Positions 32,331 to 45,240 of a stretch of DNA of 64,000 nucleotides are shown here, piece after piece. Source of the DNA: Clitoria ternatea (Eukaryota > Streptophyta > Magnoliopsida > Fabales > Fabaceae); NCBI GenBank assembly GCA_037962975.1, contig CM075676.1, positions 97,782,001 to 97,846,000 of the forward strand, written 5' to 3'. The position numbers and the translations under genes are program-made. The notes below the pieces were generated by a model, which did not search any database, had not been told where the DNA came from, and saw only the letters and a program-made list of their open reading frames with translations. Numbering within the stretch: the stretch's first letter is position 1; each line of letters starts with the position of its first letter.

Positions 32331-32539
32331 GGTAGCGGCAACGAAGAAAATGGAGAACAGGAAGGGTTCAACAACATAACACAATTCTTCCCTTTTTCTG
32401 TTTTATTCCCTTTCCCACCTCTCTTTCCCAATCAAAATTGATTTTTCTTTTCATTTTTATCCTATTCGTTACAAAGTTTGGATTCTGAATTTGGCTTCCA
32501 CCTTCTTCTCATGTTTTCCATACTTTCCACGCCACCCGG

Positions 32540-32736
32540 TAATCTATCCATTAACCTTTCATTTCCTTGTTCCATCTTTCGTTTTGAAATTCATGAATAT
32601 ATGTTTGATTGCATGCATTTTCTGTTTCATGTTTGAAGAATTGGGTGCTTTTGTTATATTGAATTCTGGGTGTCGTGTCCTGTTCTGTTTCATTTAAATT
32701 ATTGACATGTTTTCCTTTGTTGTTTTTGGACAAAAG
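32540..32736 (+). other. Candidate 5'-UTR intron of the PMI1-related gene
   Basis: CCACCCG/GTAATC at about 32540 is a plausible donor and TTGGACAAAAG ending at 32736 a plausible acceptor, just before the ATG at 32740. The interval is T-rich. Inferred from signals only. Confidence 0.35.
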
Positions 32737-32739
32737 ATA

Positions 32740-35700
32740 ATGCCGAAAGTTGATGGTGGTAAAAGGAATGGTGAGGAGAACAAGCTGTTATCAAAAGATG
32801 ATGAAACCATAAACAAAGCTCTGTACCTGGATAAAAACTCTTCCAAGAATTCAACATCTTCCAAAACCGGTGAGAAATCCCTGTTGCATGATCCCAAGTC
32901 AAAGCCTAAAGCTGGCAAAGATGATACTTTGCGCAAGGATAAAAAGTCCATATGGAGTTGGAAGCCCTTAAGGGCCCTTTCCCTCAACCGCAATAAGAGG
33001 TTTAACTGTTGTTTTTCTCTACAAGTCCATTTGATTGAAGGGTTGCCTATGAGTTTCAATGGTTCTAGTCTTTGTGTGTATTGGAAGACGAGAGATGCAC
33101 TTCTGGTGGTCCCTCCTGCCAAGGTGATTCAAAGAGCAGCCGAGTTTCAAGTGATTTTGACCCACACTTGCTCAATCTGTGGAAGTAGGAATGGACCTGA
33201 TAATACTGCAAAATATGAAGCTAAGCAGTTTTTGCTATATGCGTCTATGCTCGGTGCGCCAGGACTTGATTTGGGGAAGCACAAGGTGGATCTCACAAGG
33301 TTGCTTCCTCTCACACTCGAAGAGCTTGATGAGGAGAAGAGCTCAGGGAAGTGGACTACAAGTTTTAGATTATCAGGAACTGCCAGGGGTGCTGTAATGA
33401 ATGTCAGTTTTGGGTACATGGTTGTTGGTGACAAGGCTAATACTACCAAAGAGAACAATGGTTCTCCTAATCTATTGACATCCAGGTCTAGTAGCCTCAA
33501 TTTGATGGACCCAGATATAAATCCTAGTCAGGCTGACAGGAGCGTCAGACGGACTGGAAGTTTGCCAATCTTGTCCAGTGTAACTTATTCATCTCAAAAT
33601 GCAGATATGGTAAAGGATCTTCATGAGATTTTGCCATCATCAGAATCAACACTAGCCAGCTCAGTAGGCATCTTACATAAGAAACGTGATGAAGAGAGGA
33701 TTTGTAATCCTCTAGATGATCAGCCTGAACTTGAAATATTTAAAGAAAATACTGAGCCAACCAAGCTGGCTGCCCATTCTTCATTTGATATTGAAAAAGA
33801 AAAGCCAGAGGCAAATCCTGGAAATGAAGCAAAAACACGTAGTCCAGTGCATGAAACTCAAGAAAACCTGGAGATAGTTAAGCCAAATGATTATCCTTTA
33901 CTTGATTCTGGAATAGAAAATCCTGAAGATTGTGAAGGTAACGAATTTTCTGTTGTTGATCAGGGCTTCGAATTCTCATCAAATGAACATGTTAACCTAG
34001 AGGAATCCATCATAAAAGTTGTTGTTGAAACCCATACAGTTGACAGTGCTCGTGCCCTTGATACTACAGATATACAAGCATCTTTCCAAGACAGTGCAAA
34101 ACAGGATTCCCTGGATGATCTGAATGATAGTTCTTGGGAAAGCATGGGAGTACATGAATCTGCCAACAAAAGTAATGACTTGTACACAAAAGAACTTATA
34201 CTGCAGGAACTAGAATCAGCTTTGAATAGAGTCTCAGAGTTGGAGACAGTGGCAATGGAATCTTCCAACATTGTGGAATCAAAAACTGAATGTAAGATGA
34301 AAAAGTCACCTAGTTTGGATGAGGTTACAGAATCAGTTGCCAGTGAATTTTTAAGTATGCTAGGCATAGACTATAGTCCAAAGGGTTTTAGTTTTAGTTC
34401 GGAAAGCGGTACTGAATCACCAAGAGAGCGCCTTTTAAGACAATTTGAGAAGGACGCACTATCTGAGGGCTTCGCATTATTTGATTTTGACACAGGCAAT
34501 GATCATGAAGCAAATGGTAGTTATCCTGCTTCTTTTGGATCTGAGAAGTGGAAGTTCTCTACAGGTATTAAGTCACCATCCTTGCTGCCAGATCTGCAGA
34601 AAGAGAATCTAATTGAGTCTGGGGATGTGAGGAACAAGAAGAGAGCCCATATGCTAGAAGACTTGGAAACCGAAGCTTTAATGCGTGAATGGGGTCTGAG
34701 TGAGAATTCTTTTCAGCATTCTCCAACAAAACATACTGGTTTTGGAAGTCCAACATATTTTCTACCTGAAGAGCCTCTCACATTACCTCCCCTGGCAGAG
34801 AGCGTAGGTCCTTTTCTTCAGACAAAAGATGGGGGATTCCTACGATCAATGAATCCCTCACTTTTCCCTAAAGGTAAGACTGGAGGGAGCTTAATCATGC
34901 AAGTCTCCAAACCTGTTGTGATGCCTGCTGAAATGGGTTCTGGGATAATGGAGATTTTACAGTGTTTAGCTTCGGTGGGAATTGAAAAGCTTTCGATGCA
35001 GGCAAACAAGTTAATGCCTCTTCAGGATATCACAGGGAAGACAATGCAACAAATATCATGGGAAGCAAAGCCATTCTTGAAAGAAACACAGAGGTTGGTC
35101 TACCCCTTTTTTCAGCATTAATCTAGAAACAAGATCTTTAATAGCACTAGTCATTCCTTTAAATGTCTAATTGATTAAATTTTGCCTCACTTTATGCAGG
35201 CAATACCAATTGCAACATGATATGGTGACACGGCAAGATTCTACTTGCGTCCAAAGTGGCTTGAAAGGAACACCATCTGGACTAAAGTCGGATAAGTTGA
35301 GTTCAAGTACACTTGGCAATCGGACAGACTCAGAGTTTGTTTCATTGGAAGATCTTGCTCCATTAGCTATGGATAAAATTGAAGCATTTTCGCTAGAGGG
35401 TTTGAGAATACAATCAGGGATGTCTGAGGAAGATGCACCATCAAACATCGTTGCACAATCCATTGGGGACGTTTCAGCTCTCCAAGGCAAGGGGATTAAT
35501 ATTAGTGGGTCCCTAGGCCTGGACGGAGCTGCTGCCTTGCAGTTGTTGGATATAAAAGACAGCAGCAGCAGTGACGATGTTGATGGGATAATGAGCTTAT
35601 CATTAACTCTTGATGAATGGATGAGGCTGGATTCTGGTGAAATTGATGATATAGATAATATCAGTGAGCATACTTCAAAACTTCTTGCTGCTCATCATGC

Positions 35701-36364
35701 TAACTCTTTTGACTTAATTCATGGGAGTTCAAAGGGAGAGGGAAAAAGAGGTAAAAGCCATGGAATGAAATGTGGTTTGCTTGGAAATAATTTCACAGTG
35801 GCATTAATGGTGCAACTTCGTGATCCTTTGAGAAACTATGAACCTGTTGGGACACCAATGCTTTCTCTTATACAAGTTGAGAGAGTGTTTGTCCCACCAA
35901 AGCAAAAAATTTACAGGTGGTCTGAGGTGAGGAATGATGATGATAATGATGATGATGATGAGTGTGACATAGTGGCAAGGGTGGAAATGAAGACCGACAA
36001 AGAAGAGAAAACCTCTAAAAAGGAGGACATTCCTCAATTCAGAATTGCAGAAGTCCATGTTGCAGGTCTAGAGAGTGAGCCTCAGAGGAAAATTTGGGGC
36101 ACTTCTAGCCAACAACAGTCTGGTTCCCGTTGGTTGATTGCTAATGGAGTGGGTAAGGGCCATAAGAATCCGTTGATGAGATCAAAAGTTGCATCTAAAT
36201 CTAGTGCTCCAGCCACCACAAAAGTGCAACCTGGAGACACATTGTGGAGCATTTCATCTCATGATTTTGGTACTGGAACAAAATGGAAGGAATTGGTAGG
36301 ACTAAAACCACATACAAGAAATCCCAATATCATTTTACCGAATAAAAATGTAAGAGTACGCTGA
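32740..36364 (+). CDS. PLASTID MOVEMENT IMPAIRED1-RELATED (PMIR) protein
   Basis: Two coding exons, 32740-35093 and 35200-36364. The intron (GTTGGT...TTATGCAG) joins as KETQ-R-QYQLQ. Product 1,172 residues, the usual PMIR size. The ATG at 32740 is preferred over 32707 because the protein then begins MPKVDGGKRN, like family members, and an acceptor-like AAAAG lies just upstream. An N-terminal NT-C2 (EEIG1/EHBP1-type) domain spans roughly residues 85-235 after the motif IWSWKPLRALS. A long acidic, Ser-rich middle follows. A second conserved block contains MSLSLTLDEWMRLDSGEIDD and GNNFTVALMVQLRDPLRNYE. The Asp run DDDNDDDDE is encoded by a GAT microsatellite. The C-terminus has a LysM-like motif (VQPGDTLWSISSHDFG). 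PMI1 is needed for light-driven chloroplast movement and PMIR proteins for nuclear/organelle positioning in Arabidopsis; the same role here is inference. Confidence 0.88.
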
Positions 36365-37595
36365 CTAAAGGGGCTTATCACCATGAGAGACAATGTATGG
36401 AGTTGATGCTTGATAGTTAATATAGCCATTCGAATTGCACTAACTCTGGACCCCGGACAGGAGATTGTTTTGTTCTGTGGAAGCATTGATCAAACGGGGT
36501 AGGACGCCGAACCTGTAACCTGTTGTTGAATAATTGCGACGTTATATGAGATGTAGAGAAAACAATGTAACGGGTATTTTTTTCTGAATAGAAGAGGTGG
36601 AATTTTACTCTTTTTTGTAAAGCCAATTAATTCACTTCTGCATGAATATACTGAATTTGTATACGATATCGACTAGATTATATCTCAGCCCACGAGAAGG
36701 TGGAAGATAGTGCATGAACAATTGTATTTTGCAATATGTATTAATCAGTATTCTTGTGTCCTCGCCGATCTAGATGCAAATACTAGCTGGCTTATGTGGT
36801 TCTTCGCGAAAGAACACCGACCTCAACATGTGCACCCACTGATGAATTGACCAGTCAGATGAGTTTGTTTGCCAATGACCTGTATAGGTGCATCATCCCC
36901 TACCACAATGATGAGAAGAGAATTAATGAATGCAACCGGTTGCTAGAAGCAGTTCATCAAAGCGCAATATAGGCAAGCACATCACTCTTACCATTCCCCT
37001 CCCCACTCAGCGCATATACTACAGCCAGGGCATGAAGCACAAGACCGTGGAACAGGAACACCACACGGTGTCAATATATTTTCCATTTTCCAGTCAACCC
37101 CACTTGAATAGATGCAAAAACACAACCATAATATCATCCATGTTCCAGTGGCTTGGCGGAGAAGCGGAACCCAGGACTATTTTAGTTGCAACACTACGTA
37201 AAATCCTGACTGAAACTTGCTACCGTCATTATTGCACCTTAAGCCAACTCTATCGTTCTTCAAAGCTAGCGCAGATGCCACACTGCTACAGAGGTAGACC
37301 ATAAATCTGACAATTCAATGCATCATATACATGCATACATACTGCACACTATCATATACTAGTATATGAATATAAGTATCCCAGTAAAGGACAAAAGTTG
37401 GACAAGTCTTAGTCCAGAACCTGCAACCTATCAAATATTAAAAATCATATCCACTAAGAAGTTTACAAGACCCAAATTACTGAATACATATGCCGCACCA
37501 TCATGGCATGGCAAGGAAGCCTAAGCTAATAACAAGTTAGGAGTCCAACATGATTTAATTACAAGGGGTGAGAACTGACCCACATGCCAATTGTA
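36365..37595. other. Convergent intergenic region (3' UTRs)
   Basis: Lies between the stops of the + strand PMIR gene and the - strand Alfin-like gene, so it should hold both 3' UTRs and polyadenylation sites. A 124-codon open frame at 36930-37304 (+) shows no known domain and is not called. Confidence 0.45.
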
Positions 37596-40500
37596 TCAAG
37601 GCCTTGCTCTCTTATTGCTACATGAGGGGCACTTATACTGCTTTATGTGCTCAGCCCTCGCAGGAGTGATCTTCACACATTTGCCATGGAACCACTTCTC
37701 ACATATGTCACAACAAATCCAAAACTCATCTGCTGCATAGTTCTCCCCACATGCCCCACACAATGTCTCTCCATGCTCCTCATCATCTTCTCCATCCAAT
37801 CCCTCATCCTCCTCATCCTTTGCTTGCTTTGGATACTTTACTGATTCAGATCCTCGCTATTTTGTTCCAAAACAGAAACAATTAGGTAAAAATGACATGT
37901 TAAGAAAGGAATACAGCTATATGTAAGCAACACCACAACTCTAAGTAAAAAAGCAAAAAGAAAAAGTTCATATATTAAAAACAGTGAAAAACTAGTGTCA
38001 CTGATACTGAGTCCAAACATTTTCTAATAGAACAATTATGACTGTAGAAAATATATAAAGAGAAAGATTCTATATAGGGAAGTGGATGTAGTAAGATACT
38101 TTTACCCCTTTTGAACTGGATTTTGATTTGTTACTGCTGTGGTTTGAAACAGATGACTTTTCCTTAGCCTGTTTTTTTGCACTTCCAGTCACAACCTCAA
38201 ATATTGTTGGTAGATCATTAATCATAGTAAACAAGCGTTTCCTGGAAAGAGAATTGCACATTACCACGGACCATGATAAAACACAGACCACAGTGAACCT
38301 TTTATCTTTGAATGAACTATTTTGTCAACGTTTATTAAACGTAACTTTAGTATTGCACCAACTTGTTCCCCAACACCGCCAAGAGACAAAATAAACATAC
38401 CAAACAATGATCGAAAGTCCAAACATTTGTATAGTTATATTTGTTAGCCCAATATGAGTGGAAACTTTATGCCAAACAGTTCATCATATTGACCCAACTA
38501 TACACTAAAGGTTAATTTGTATTGTTAAAACACTGAAAGAACGAATATTGTGAGAAAGAAAAACCACATCTTAAGAAAATTCTCACATGTTTGGACAATT
38601 CTCCTTAATGTGCATTTGGGTACCTATGTGTGGGAAAGGACCCTCTTGTCCTCTCTTTGTTTATTGTTTTAATGAGGAAAAAATTAAAGGGGAGTAAGCA
38701 ATTTGATGTCATTAGAATTATTTCCTACTCTTGGCAGCAGGTAATCAACATTCTCTTCTCACCATTTTCTGTTCAACCAAATCAAATAATGAAGTCCTTA
38801 ACCCATAGAAAGATAATTAAGAATATAAAATGAAAATTCTGTATCAGACATGTTTCCATCTTCATAATTACACGACTATGTACGCTCATCACAACCTAAA
38901 ATTGACCGTTGGTGAAATACATTTTGATCCAGCATAAGAATAGGTACAAGAGAATGGCATAAGAGTATTGCCTTCCTCATATTTTTCTTGTGTGCTCTGC
39001 CTTTGTGCATGACAAAAAAATTTAGATACTCTAACCTACCAGTGGTAGAAAACTGGTGATTTTATTTTATTTTTTAAAACTTGAATCTTTTCCATTGAAA
39101 GTATACTTATCCAAGACATCATAACTTAAAATCAAACAAAGACTCAGAAGACATGAAATACTGTAGTGAAATCCAAATAGCTGAGATGAAACAATCTCTT
39201 GAACTCCAAACAATATTTCGTGTGTACCAAGATAGATTATTTCCTACTCTTGGCAGGTAATCAACATTCTCTTCTCACCATTTTCTGTTCAACCAAACCA
39301 AATAGTGAAAAGTCTTTAACCCATAGAAAGATAATTAAGAATATAAAATGAAAATTCTGTATAAGACATCTTTCAATCTTTATAATTACGCAACTATGTA
39401 TGCTCATCACAAACTAAAATTGACCATTGGTGAAATAGATTTTGATCCAGAAGAAAAGGTACAAGAGAATGGCATAAGAGTATTGCCTTCCTCATTTTAC
39501 TTGTGTGCTCTACCATTGTGCATGACAAAAGATTTAGATACTCTAACCTACCAGTGGTAAACAACTGGTGAGTTTATTCTATTTTTTAAAACTTGAATCT
39601 TTTCCATTGAAAATATACTTATCCAGGCATTATAACTTAAAATCAAACAAATACTCAGAAGACATGAAATACTGCAGTGAAATCCAAATAGCTGAGACAA
39701 AATAATCTCTTGAACTCCAAACAATATTTCTTGTGTACCAACCAAGATAGATTATAATGTGGCAAGCCAAAAAAAAGATAGATTATAGCGTTCTTTTCTC
39801 AAATAAGACACAAAGTTCATTAGTAAATGAGAAATGACAAGCATCATCCAAAAAAATTTCTCGCCTACCCTAGAAAATTGTGCAAAGAACAAGACAATGA
39901 AGTATCAGAAAACAAAACTATACCTGTCAGCTTTGTCAAAACCAAACCGTGCCCCAAAGTAGAAGGCCACAGCAAGTAACCATGCATCACTGTGAACGGC
40001 CACCAAAGACAGCCAGTCCTTATCTTCCATCCCATCCCTAGCAAAGTTTATGCCCAATGCAGGCTCAGGAAGTTCAGGAGGAACTTCTTCCGCAGGTAAA
40101 TTAACTTCCCATTGCTCATTGGGGAACCCGTACAAACAAAGATTATCCTTCTCTGGTGCAGAACAATTGAACAAACACAACGGTCAAACAAATGAAGCGT
40201 CACTTACGTAGCTAACCCTTCTCTGCACATCAATTTGAGCACACCAAACAAGGGAAAAGCAACCACAGAACAAATAAAAAAAATGAAACAAACTACATGC
40301 ATAAAACAATCAATGATTGCCCTGTTACACAAAACCATATAACTAGTAATGAAAAGAAACAAAAATATTGCAATTACAGCTATAGAAGGCGATAAATTAT
40401 AATTAAAGATCCAGCAAGATAGAGAACAAAGGTGCCTAAACCCTAACCTGGATCACACTGCTGGTAAAACTCTTCAACGTCTGCAAAGAAAGGAAAACGG

Positions 40501-40727
40501 AAAGTAATTTTAGAATACATAAAAAGTGCTAGGAAACACTAAAGCTGCAACTCAGAAATAATTGGAAGAAAAGGAGCGAGTGAGACATAGTGAGTAGAGT
40601 AAGAGTGTTTGGAAGAAGAAAAAGCGAGACCAGTGGTGAGAGCCTTGATGATGGCGGTTCTACGGCCTTTGAAATCCCTGAAAACCTCTTCGACGGTACG
40701 AGGGTTGTGCTGCGCTCCACCGTCCAT
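37596..40727 (-). CDS. Alfin-like (AL) PHD-finger protein
   Basis: Five coding exons on the minus strand: 40631-40727, 40448-40480, 39924-40152, 38106-38241 and 37596-37856. All introns are GT-AG and frames join exactly, giving 251 residues, the normal AL length. The start is the ATG at 40725-40727 (MDGGAQHNPRTVEEVFRDFK). The N-terminal Alfin domain (about residues 9-135) includes EEFYQQCDP, NLCLYGFPNEQWEVNLP and the WLLAVAFYFGARFGFD block. A Ser/Lys-rich linker and acidic stretch follow. The C-terminal PHD finger (about residues 197-245) has the C4HC3 set in LCGACGENYAADEFWICC, CEKWFHGKCV and YKCPSC. AL proteins are nuclear readers of H3K4me3 linked to stress and germination genes; the binding residues D, W and C of DEFWICCD are present. 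All signs suggest a functional gene. Confidence 0.93.
38717..39750. repeat. Tandem duplication inside an Alfin-like intron
   Basis: The third intron (38242-39923) holds two copies of a ~517-bp segment, 38717-39235 and 39236-39750. Both begin ATTATTTCCTACTCTTGGCAG and end near GTGTACCA...AAGATAG. They differ by scattered substitutions and small indels. The second is followed by another short GATTATA piece. No coding content. Confidence 0.85.
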
Positions 40728-40943
40728 GACCCTACACCCCACGTCACGAGCTTTCTCCTTCAACAAATGGAGAATGCAAGGTAATCTGTGAATAAAGAAG
40801 AACACGGGGAGGGAGTGTTCTAATCTCAGGGAAGAAGAGCGTGAGAAGCAGAAAGCAGCATTTTCCGGTAAAGAGAGGAGGACGGAGAAAAGCAAATGAA
40901 CAAGTGTGTGTCTGTGGATATGGTAATCAATTGACCCACGCAT

Positions 40944-42328
40944 TATTAAATTTAACTAGATACAGAATTATTTAACTTTTAATTTGCTTAGTTGGGTTAT
41001 CACATATTTATCCTTAAAAAATTATCTGCTAAACAAATTCGGAGAAAATTAATACATAAAAAACATTGAGGTATAAATCAAGTATTAATTGGTACGGAAA
41101 TAATTTCCCAAAAAAATAGCATGGAACTGATAAATCATAAGATTCAAGAATGATAGAGAGAGCTTGAGATGTTGGGAAGTTGGGATTTTGCATCTTGATT
41201 TAACTGGTGTGTTTACGGGGTGAAGGAAGAGAAGGGAACAGAGTAACGGGGAAGAAGTAGACTAGTAGCCTGACTTTATGGGACTCGCGCGCTTGTATCC
41301 ATGGATGAACTTGGGTGGAATTTCTCTCTAATTTTTTTTTATGGATTAGCTTATAATTTTTTAAGGAGTTTATGAATTTTTAAAAGTTAATAGAGTTGTT
41401 TAGTAAAGAATTTTAAAATTATAAGTTTCTAACTTCTGAAAAAGTATTTTAGGAAGCTAATGACTTTTAAAAAAATATAAATTCTTTTATTAATTGTTCA
41501 CTTATCATTTTAAACTTTTTTTTATAAGTTATTCAAAAAATCATAAATCGTAAGTTATAAGTCATAAATCGTCATAAACTATAAATTTGTTTTTGCCAAA
41601 AGGATCCATAAAACTAATTTTTAGTTAAATGGTTTTTATTCATACAAATTATGAGATCAAACATTCAATCGCTTACTTAAGGATGATGTGTTGGATTATC
41701 ACATCCACTGACATGGTTGACCGAGGTGGAAGTTAATAGAGTATTAAGTAACAAAGTAAAAAAAATTAGACAAAAATAAAAAGGTTAATGTTGAACTTAG
41801 AATTGATGACTCTAGTATTTGATATGAATTAATATACTTGATACATATGACAATTTTATAATATTAAATTATATTTCAAATTATTTTTAATTTCATTGCT
41901 TGTTAAATAAAGATTGGTTAGGATCAAAGTAATGATGTTGTAATGACAATAACCACCTAATATTTTTTTTCTACATATGTCTTTACTCAGTCTTCTAACC
42001 CCATGGCATTAGCACATAATCACTAACACAACTACTTTGTGATTAGGTTACTAATCAAAAAGTAAAATGTCATTGAACCATAAATGAGAGAACACTTGTG
42101 GTCATCCTTATAATATGTCAAATTTGTTAAGTTAGCCCTGACTGTAAATAAATTTGTAATTTTATCCCTAATGTATACAATTGTTCATTAAGTTAATCTT
42201 TATGTTACCCATGTCAGTTAACAGAAACATATCTACCACATGACATGTGGAGCTCTAGTAATACATCGAATAAGTCACTAACATACCTTAATGCATCAAA
42301 TGATCAAATTATCTCTTAACGTATTTAA
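40944..42328. other. AT-rich spacer upstream of the Alfin-like gene
   Basis: The first part should contain the promoter of the - strand gene. 41330-41600 is a run of AT-rich, partly self-complementary sequence with repeated TTATAAGTT-type words, possibly a decayed MITE. No gene seen. Confidence 0.4.
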
Positions 42329-44106
42329 TGTTGGAATTTTTAATTTTAATATTTGAATTAATATATTATTATATTAATATTTAGTGAATGAGCATTATTA
42401 ATTTATTATATATATTTTGTTATTAATTATAATAGATAATAATGTGAATAGAATTATCTATTCAAATAAATGTCGTAATTGGGCTTGTTAATAGGATAAA
42501 TTAGTGATGGGTTAACCTACCCTAGTGCCCATTGAGAGTTTATGCTCTCATCTGGTTTGTCTATATATACGTTATCCCATTAGACGAATATCACAAAGTG
42601 TAAACTAGGGTGAAAACGCTCATTTGAATCAGAAGGCGTCATGGATCGTTTCACATCAAGTACACATATATCACATTAATTAATAATGTATATTGTGTGG
42701 AATAAATCTATGTTGCTATGATATGTGTTAATCATATTATGTTTAATTACATTGTTAGAATCAAGTCTGAATTCATGACTAAGAAGTTTGAACCCCTTGT
42801 GATTTGTTAATAATACACATCAAGACTTTTAGCTAAAATAAAGTTTGTACGCTTGTTTGTCTAATCAGTCTGTTCAAGTGTGACAGGAAGTCCGCAGAGC
42901 TCTACTTGCGAAGAACTTGGGGAGTCTATAAAATTCAAATCGTTCTTGAAGTAGAGAAGTCTGTACTCACTCAAAGCTTCAGTGAATCAAGCCAGTCTGA
43001 AGCTACAGACTACGAGAAGCTCTCTCATATTCTTCAAGTATTTGAAAAAGGATCTTTCTTTTCCAAATAAGAAGTTGCATGGACTTTCTCATATTATCTT
43101 TGTGTCTATCATCAAAAAGGCAATTAACGAAAAAGTTAAAAGACACGCTTGCATTTATCAAGAAAACTGTCACACGTATCTCAAAGTGTCAGGAAAAGTT
43201 GAACCTACTCAAATCAAATAAGCCTAAGGTCAACTGCTACAGAGTGTACTTGCTTTCTAAATACGCATAAGCAAAAGGGGTCTTTTGTTAAAGACTATCG
43301 AGGCAATCCAGTTTAGAAAATTTCTCTGAAACATGTTTCTACACTCGCTGATAGCACAATACTCGAAGAGACCAACATTCTCTAAGATGAACCAACAATT
43401 ATCTTAAGAAGGACTATAAATACAATAAGCTTTCAAATCAGAAAGGGAGATTCTCTCTAAGACTTTTGCCTCATTGCTTAATTCTCTAATTGCTCTCAGA
43501 AACCAAAGTCCAAAAGACTTCTCTCTAAGTTTCTAAGTTCTTGTTTTTTTACTACTGAAGTCTTCTTTGTAGATCTGCTTCTAGCAGACCTTGACTTATA
43601 GTAGTTTATAGCTCAGTGTACCTGTGTAATCATTTCATATATTTATACGTTGAGTTATCTATTGTAACATAAAAAACTCTTTATCATTACTTTCTATAAG
43701 ATCTGGTGTGTTGTCAGAGTTTATTAGTGTTAGGAAACACTTGTGGCCTGAATAGGCGTTTGAAAGAATACTTGGGGCTATAGCCAGGAGTGGCTCTTTG
43801 AAACAATACTTGGGTTTTAAGCTAGAAATGGTTAGAGTCAAGAATACTTGTTGCACTGGGCTGGTGTTGTATTGTAAAGGTGTTTTACAATAGTGAAAAT
43901 CCTTTGGTCTGAAGAGACTAGACATAGCTTTTACGTTAGAAGTGAACCAGGATAATTCCGCTATGTGATGCTCTATTCCTTTCTCTGGACTGTTGAAACT
44001 GTTTATTGCTTAAGCGGTCTGTACATTTTCGAACAAGAGTTTAAGACTTATTCAACCTTCATTCTAAGTCTAACTCTGTACCGTCATACATAATTTAAAT
44101 TCTGCA
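42329..44106 (+). mobile_element. Solo LTR (copia-type ends), split by a second solo LTR
   Basis: The outer LTR starts TGTTGGAATTTTTAA at 42329 and ends AATTCTGCA at 44106. TTTAA flanks it on both sides (42324-42328 and 44107-44111). Removing the inner insertion and one TSD leaves about 439 bp. A TATA box (CTATATATACG, near 42562) fits an LTR promoter. No internal coding region remains, so the rest of the element was lost by LTR-LTR recombination. Confidence 0.75.
42753..44086 (+). mobile_element. Inner solo LTR, 1,334 bp, TSD TACAT
   Basis: Begins TGTTAGAATCAAGTC and ends GTACCGTCA. TACAT flanks it (42748-42752 and 44087-44091). CTATAAATAC near 43416 is a likely TATA box. Near the 3' end, phrases such as GTGAAAATCC and GTGAACCAGGATAATTCCG are typical of LTRs of large copia (Sirevirus-like) elements; that lineage call is tentative. 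No gag or pol. Confidence 0.8.
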
Positions 44107-44111
44107 TTTAA

Positions 44112-45235
44112 CACATAAAAATAGCCTTTAACTTGCTTAATGCTTCAAATTAGTCCCAAATCCACCATGCTTATATTTTCCCCATTCTTTTTTGCATAGT
44201 GTCTTTCTTCTTATTATTATCCTTCTTTTTTTTATAAATACGATGCCTTCATTTTTTATCTACTGTAAGTGAAGGAAAGGTTACAATAAAAGGTGGTTGG
44301 TTAGTAAAAGAGTACATAGGTTTATTTCAAGGTTAAATTGGAAATGTGGGTGAAAGGTAATGAAAAAAATGATTCTCCAAGTTGTAGGATTACTACATAG
44401 TACTTATTCGTAGTAATCCAAACTTCAACTCAAGATGAACATTATTCCACGAATTTATTTGCTTCTATTTTTTATAGACTATATATGAGTTTGGGTGGCT
44501 ACAAAAGTGGATTCAAGGATCATATGAGGAAGCTATCTTAATTCAAATATTATAGAAAGAAGCTTTAATGGAAGATATGAAAAATATCACACTCACTATT
44601 ACTATAGGTTACTAGTTGTGTGTATGATCTTGAAGACAACATAAGATCTAAGAAGAATTTTGTATAGGTGCCCAAAATGAAGATGACTTGGTCAATGTGA
44701 TTTTTTAGGTAGGAATGAATGAATGTTGATGTAAAAGTTATAAGGGAAGGGAGAGTTGAATGTTGATATAAACCAAAATTGCATGGTTTTATATTGGCTC
44801 ATAAACAAAATTGTCAAAGATTAAAAAGAAACAAAAAAAATTATATGATAATAATTGATTTGTCATTGTAACTGAAATTATTCATTGATATTAGGATTAA
44901 GTGATACACATACTGTATTAATGACATAAAACATACATTGCAAACAAATATTTAAATTCTTCAATTTACTCCTTAAATAAATATACCAATCTAGTCCTAT
45001 GATTTCCTCATAACTAGTAGTAATTGTCCACCATAGTGATATACACTCGGCCTTAAATCAATCAACAATGAAGACAATGTATTTATAAAGAGATTTCTAT
45101 ATTAATGGGAAATATCAATAAAGGCATTATATATAAAGAGAGAAGAAGAAGAAAGACGTTGTGCTAGATAAGAATAAAAAATATAATCATCATGGATTTT
45201 GGACTAATTTGATGTATTAATTGGTTAAACATATA
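44112..45235. other. AT-rich intergenic sequence
   Basis: No gene, RNA or repeat boundary could be supported. Confidence 0.4.
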
Positions 45236-45240
45236 GTTTG

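Noticed and set aside
36930..37304. 124-residue ORF between the PMIR and Alfin-like genes
   Set aside because: No domain, no splice or promoter context, and it lies in presumed 3' UTR sequence.
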